Below, in pieces: positions 60,825 to 64,000 of a stretch of 64,000 bases of DNA. Source of the DNA: Cocos nucifera (Eukaryota; Streptophyta; Magnoliopsida; Arecales; Arecaceae). Location: NCBI GenBank assembly GCA_006176705.1, contig QRFJ01002122.1:558001-622000 (forward strand), in the 5' to 3' direction. The position numbers and the translations under genes are program-made. Every line of letters starts with the position of its first letter. Within the stretch, counting starts at the first letter, position 1. The notes beneath the pieces were generated by a model. It was given only the letters and a program-made list of their open reading frames with translations. It did no database searches and was not told the origin of the DNA.

Positions 60825-62828
60825 TGTTGGGGGATGTTAATCCACCATCCGACTCACCAACCTGTGACTGACTGATCACCAGTCTCAGATGGATATCCAT
60901 CGATACAACAACAAAAATGCCGATGCGTTACCATTCGATGGATGTGCCGTCCAATAGACTGACTAACTATCGATCAAAAATTGTTTGGATGACTGTCAAT
61001 CATCCTTCCTCGAGCCATCCGACCAATCATTGCTCGATCTCAAGTCCGTCGATTGACTGATCGTCGGTCGGCAAAGAATCAGCTGGCCGATTGATAGATA
61101 ATCGATCGATCCCAAATCAATCGATCGATGATCGATCGGTACAACAAAGCTGTTCGATGATCCATCAGCACATAATTAGCCGATCGATGATCGGTCGGCA
61201 CAAAATCAGCCAACTAATGACTCATTGGCACAAAATTAATCGATCAATCGATGATCGATCAATCCCAAATCAGACGACTGAGAACTCTCCAAACAATCTA
61301 TCCAGCTCTCGATCGGCCCTACAAAATTGCCTTCGAGAAGAGCAGGCAACGATGATTAGTGGATAGTTTTAATTACTTATCCATGATCACACTATATCAA
61401 AAAAAGAGAAACCCATGTACCCAGTGATTATCACTCCAACACTTATAAAAGAAAGGTAACCTGGTCAGTTTAGGACACATCTAATACTTTTAGAGCAAAT
61501 TCTGCTTCTTTGCTCATTTTTTTGTTCAACCAGTCCATCCTTCTAACTTAAGCATCGAAGGATCTCCGTCGGAGCCAACTTCGATAAGTGCAGATTTTAT
61601 TTTATAGATTTTCAGGTGATTATTTATGGATGCAGATGGATTGGATGGAATAGATTGACGCTCCAGGTAGGAAGAAACTTTGGATCAACAGCAAAATCCT
61701 AAGGATGGTGAAAACTCACACTCGCAATTCAACCAGCTCCGTCGGTCAGTCATCTCGACGAGAACTTCCCGCTCCACCATCATCAGTGGCAGAATTAGGC
61801 TCTTCACATCCGACGGTCATGACGGACGCACAAGCTCAGCAACTAGCTGCACTAATGTAGTAGGTCCGAATGTTAACGGAGGTTGTACACAGCCTCTAGC
61901 AATAGCTACGCATGGTGGCTGAAGGACTAGCAACACAGGCAGTGCCATTCAGACACTACCATTGTATATCAAGGCACTCTACCTCTCCTTCACCGGAGCG
62001 ACCATCTCAATGCTCTCATCGAGCAGAAACTCCATCCCCCCATCATTCGTGAGGAACCATCCATTGATCATGATGCTCCATTTTCTCGCCTTCTCGTCAG
62101 GGTCAGCATAAAGAGAAAGCCCCTCGAGATTCAACCATTTTCTCCTCAACCAGCTCCTCAGGAGGATCAACCTTGGGGACACCTCACCAGCATCGATTCG
62201 ATACCTACGAGTGAAAGCTCAAGGAAATCAACCATCGACTGATCCGAATCTAGGAGGATGCAAAAGGAGGGTCCTTCGAGGGACTCCACATCTAGACTGC
62301 TCCTCCTTTCTCCTCGCACATCCTGAACGAACCAATTCCATCATGGTTCAAGATGTTGGAAGTGGAGCCATATGATGGCTCTACCGATTCAGTCGATCAT
62401 CTTCAGAGCTACAAGGCTCTCATGATGATCCAGGGGATAAATAATGCCCTTATGTATATTAGCTTCCCGGTCATCCTTCAAAAAGCTGCTCGAGCCTGGT
62501 ATTTTGGCCTCCGATCAGAAAGCATTGACTCTTTTGAGCAGCTCGAAGACTCCTTCATGGCTCACTTCAACACCAGCAGGAGGATGCTATGAACTTTCGA
62601 GACCCTCTTCTCGATCAAACAAGAAGAGGGAGAAATCCTTTGGGCCTTCATGGCATGTTTCAACGCTGCCATGCTTGAGGTCTGAAATCTCAACAAGGAT
62701 GTGGCCATTTTGGCCATGAAGCAAGGTCTGCGGGGCTCCTGGTTCACCTATTCGCTGGACAAGAACCACCCCCGGATCTATGCTAAGCTCTTGAAGCGTG
62801 TGGATAAATATATTTGCACATAAGAAGA
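60825..62828 (+). mobile_element. Ty3/gypsy element D, 5' LTR and gag, truncated
   Basis: It starts tgttgggggatgttaatcc at 60825. The LTR, about 820 bp long, has a segment rich in cgatcgatgatcgatcgg (61100-61280) and cttataaaagaaag (about 61444) as a TATA box. attgacgctccaggtaggaag near 61649 resembles the gypsy primer site seen in element E. Gag follows and is broken off at 62829 by the LTR on the other strand. The 5 bp before it (aaact) could be half of a target duplication; the partner is not in view. Confidence 0.8.
61690..62825 (+). pseudogene. Gypsy gag remnant of element D
   Basis: A degenerate N-terminal half (LPAPPSSVAELGSSHPTVMT, TDAQAQQLAAL) is followed by the conserved gag core from 62353: MLEVEPYDGSTDSVDHLQSY, KAARAWYFGLRSESIDSFEQ and FMAHFNTSRRM, then LFSIKQEEGEILWAFMACFN and LRGSWFTYSLDKNHPRIYAK. 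Stops fall at conserved positions (for example after RRML). It stops at KLLKRVDKYI where the copia LTR begins, so the zinc knuckle and pol are missing. Confidence 0.88.
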
Positions 62829-64000
62829 TGAAAAAAAATTCTGATTTTTCGGACCAGGTTCGTTCAGATCTGATCAGATCAAGAGATATATTTCAAAATT
62901 TTTTTTCTTTGATCCAAATCAAATTTAGGATGTTTCAGATCTGATTCTTATTATTTTATTAATTAAAATAAATTTAATAAATTAAATCAAATTTAATTTA
63001 TCTTGAAGTGGATAATCCTATTATCCGTTGATGATCCTATAAGCAGCAGAAGATTTTGGATCGAGCCATGCAAGTGCCTAACCTCTACCGGTATCCACTC
63101 GGGATGGATTTGAAGATCCTTTTCTTCTCTATCATGTCTTCAAAAATTAGATCTGGATCTGATCTGGAGGATCTTCAAAATATCTTTCGAAATGATGGAC
63201 TCCTGGGATTCCTATCCAAAAAGGAGATGGAGTCCCTATCCAATAGGGACTCCTGGGCGCCTCCAGCTTGGGTACACACTAAGGATGGCATGTGCCCTCC
63301 TCCTTGCCAAGTTTTGGTAGGGAGACAAGCCCCCACTAGTCCTTCAATAGGTGCATGACACATGGACAGAAGTTAAAATGTCAATGGTCAACATTTGACT
63401 AGTCAAAGGTCAACTTTTGACCAAAGTCAAAGGACGAGAAATGACAGGTGACCAAAAATGGCAGGTAATATCTTACAAAATAAGACAACCTTTTATGATT
63501 TGGACAAGCTTCAGTTAGACCAAGTGAAGACCTTTGATCGAGCATAAACTTCTTTGGCTCAGTCAGGATAACTTATTTATGATAGTAAAAGAAGAACATT
63601 AGGTTCAATCGAGTACTAGCATGATTTTCTTGAACCTAATTAAATCTCATTCAGATCAATTGAACTGAATCAGTTCAATTGATGATCATCATATTCAAAT
63701 TCTTGTTTGTGTGACCCAATTAGATTCAGTTCTATATGATAATGGGATATATCATGATCTCTATCATCAACATCATCAAAACTCCTTTTGATGGTTCAAA
63801 ACTCTTCTAATTCGAACAATTAGAATGATCGATCATCTAAATCATTCTAATTACTCTCAAAATCCATAGTGACACCTAGCAGTATATGGTGGCAACCCAT
63901 CAGAGCTGAATTTGAACCTCTCGGTGTAGCTACCTATATGATTATGTTATTCTATCTTGAGCTCCGATCAGATTAGGGTTAAGGTGAACTCGTCAAACCC
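62829..64000 (-). repeat. LTR F, same family as the copia element at 11177-20261 (runs off the window)
   Basis: The plus strand starts tgaaaaaaaattctg and is the reverse complement of the 3' end of the long copia LTR: the block ending at 20261 matches 62829 onward, and sequence near 63990 matches about 18755. It includes the block missing from the copia 5' LTR. Its 3' end abuts gag of element D directly, so this is either a solo LTR or the 3' LTR of an element whose body lies to the right of the window. Confidence 0.87.

Noticed and set aside
61091..61366. 91-codon frame rich in Ile, Ser, Arg and Gln
   Set aside because: It is the translation of the cgatcgatgatcgg-rich part of a gypsy LTR.

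Overview
This is plant nuclear DNA, most likely from a monocot and possibly a palm; the species call is an inference from style, since no marker is decisive. Support comes from intron-split genes with GT/AG borders, strong AT richness, and layered LTR retrotransposons, LINEs and MITEs. There are no operons, rRNAs, tRNAs or CRISPR arrays that I can see. Only two ordinary host genes are visible, both on the minus strand in the first 9.1 kb: a V-type H+-ATPase proteolipid subunit c gene (two exons here, the last lies beyond base 1) and a complete four-exon BTB/POZ gene of the Arabidopsis At1g55760 type (coding 9067 down to 4558, 333 aa by my splice reading).

Layout. 1-9.1 kb: genic, with small repeats, a MITE and microsatellites. 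9.15-9.82 kb: an inverted-repeat element with a GC-rich core directly upstream of the BTB start codon. 9.8-11.2 kb: AT-rich spacer. 11.18-20.26 kb: a decayed Ty1/copia element (plus) with gag, protease, integrase, RT and RNase H remnants and LTRs of unequal length. 20.38-26.18 kb: a Sirevirus-like gag-only LTR element (minus, TSD atttc), whose right LTR plus host flank was then tandemly duplicated (2,068-bp period, to about 28.78 kb). 29.08-29.25 and 29.40-29.54 kb: an RNase H-like scrap and a small MITE. 29.77-44.9 kb: an old LINE (minus) split by a 12.2-kb Ty3/gypsy-like non-autonomous element (31.58-43.83 kb, TSD ggcat), which carries several tandem-repeat blocks and a 6-kb stretch (36.3-42.3 kb) that looks like a badly degraded reading of the same repeat array.

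45.27-46.06 kb: a MULE-like MITE. 47.17-48.14 kb: a seven-copy, 139-bp satellite. 48.40-49.34 kb: a second inverted-repeat element with a GC-rich core. 50.6-64 kb: a nested stack. A Sirevirus-like element (plus, 50.6-60.8 kb) received a related gag-only element (minus, 53.68-58.83 kb, TSD tgtat) and was cut on its right by a gypsy element (LTR from 60.825 kb, gag to 62.83 kb), which was in turn cut by a minus-strand LTR of the same family as the copia element at 11-20 kb.

Most of the window is therefore a record of successive insertions rather than a working gene set. I found no convincing new biochemical system. The most unusual structures are the tandem-repeat-laden gypsy element with its unreadable interior, the two GC-cored inverted-repeat elements, and the LTR-plus-flank duplication.
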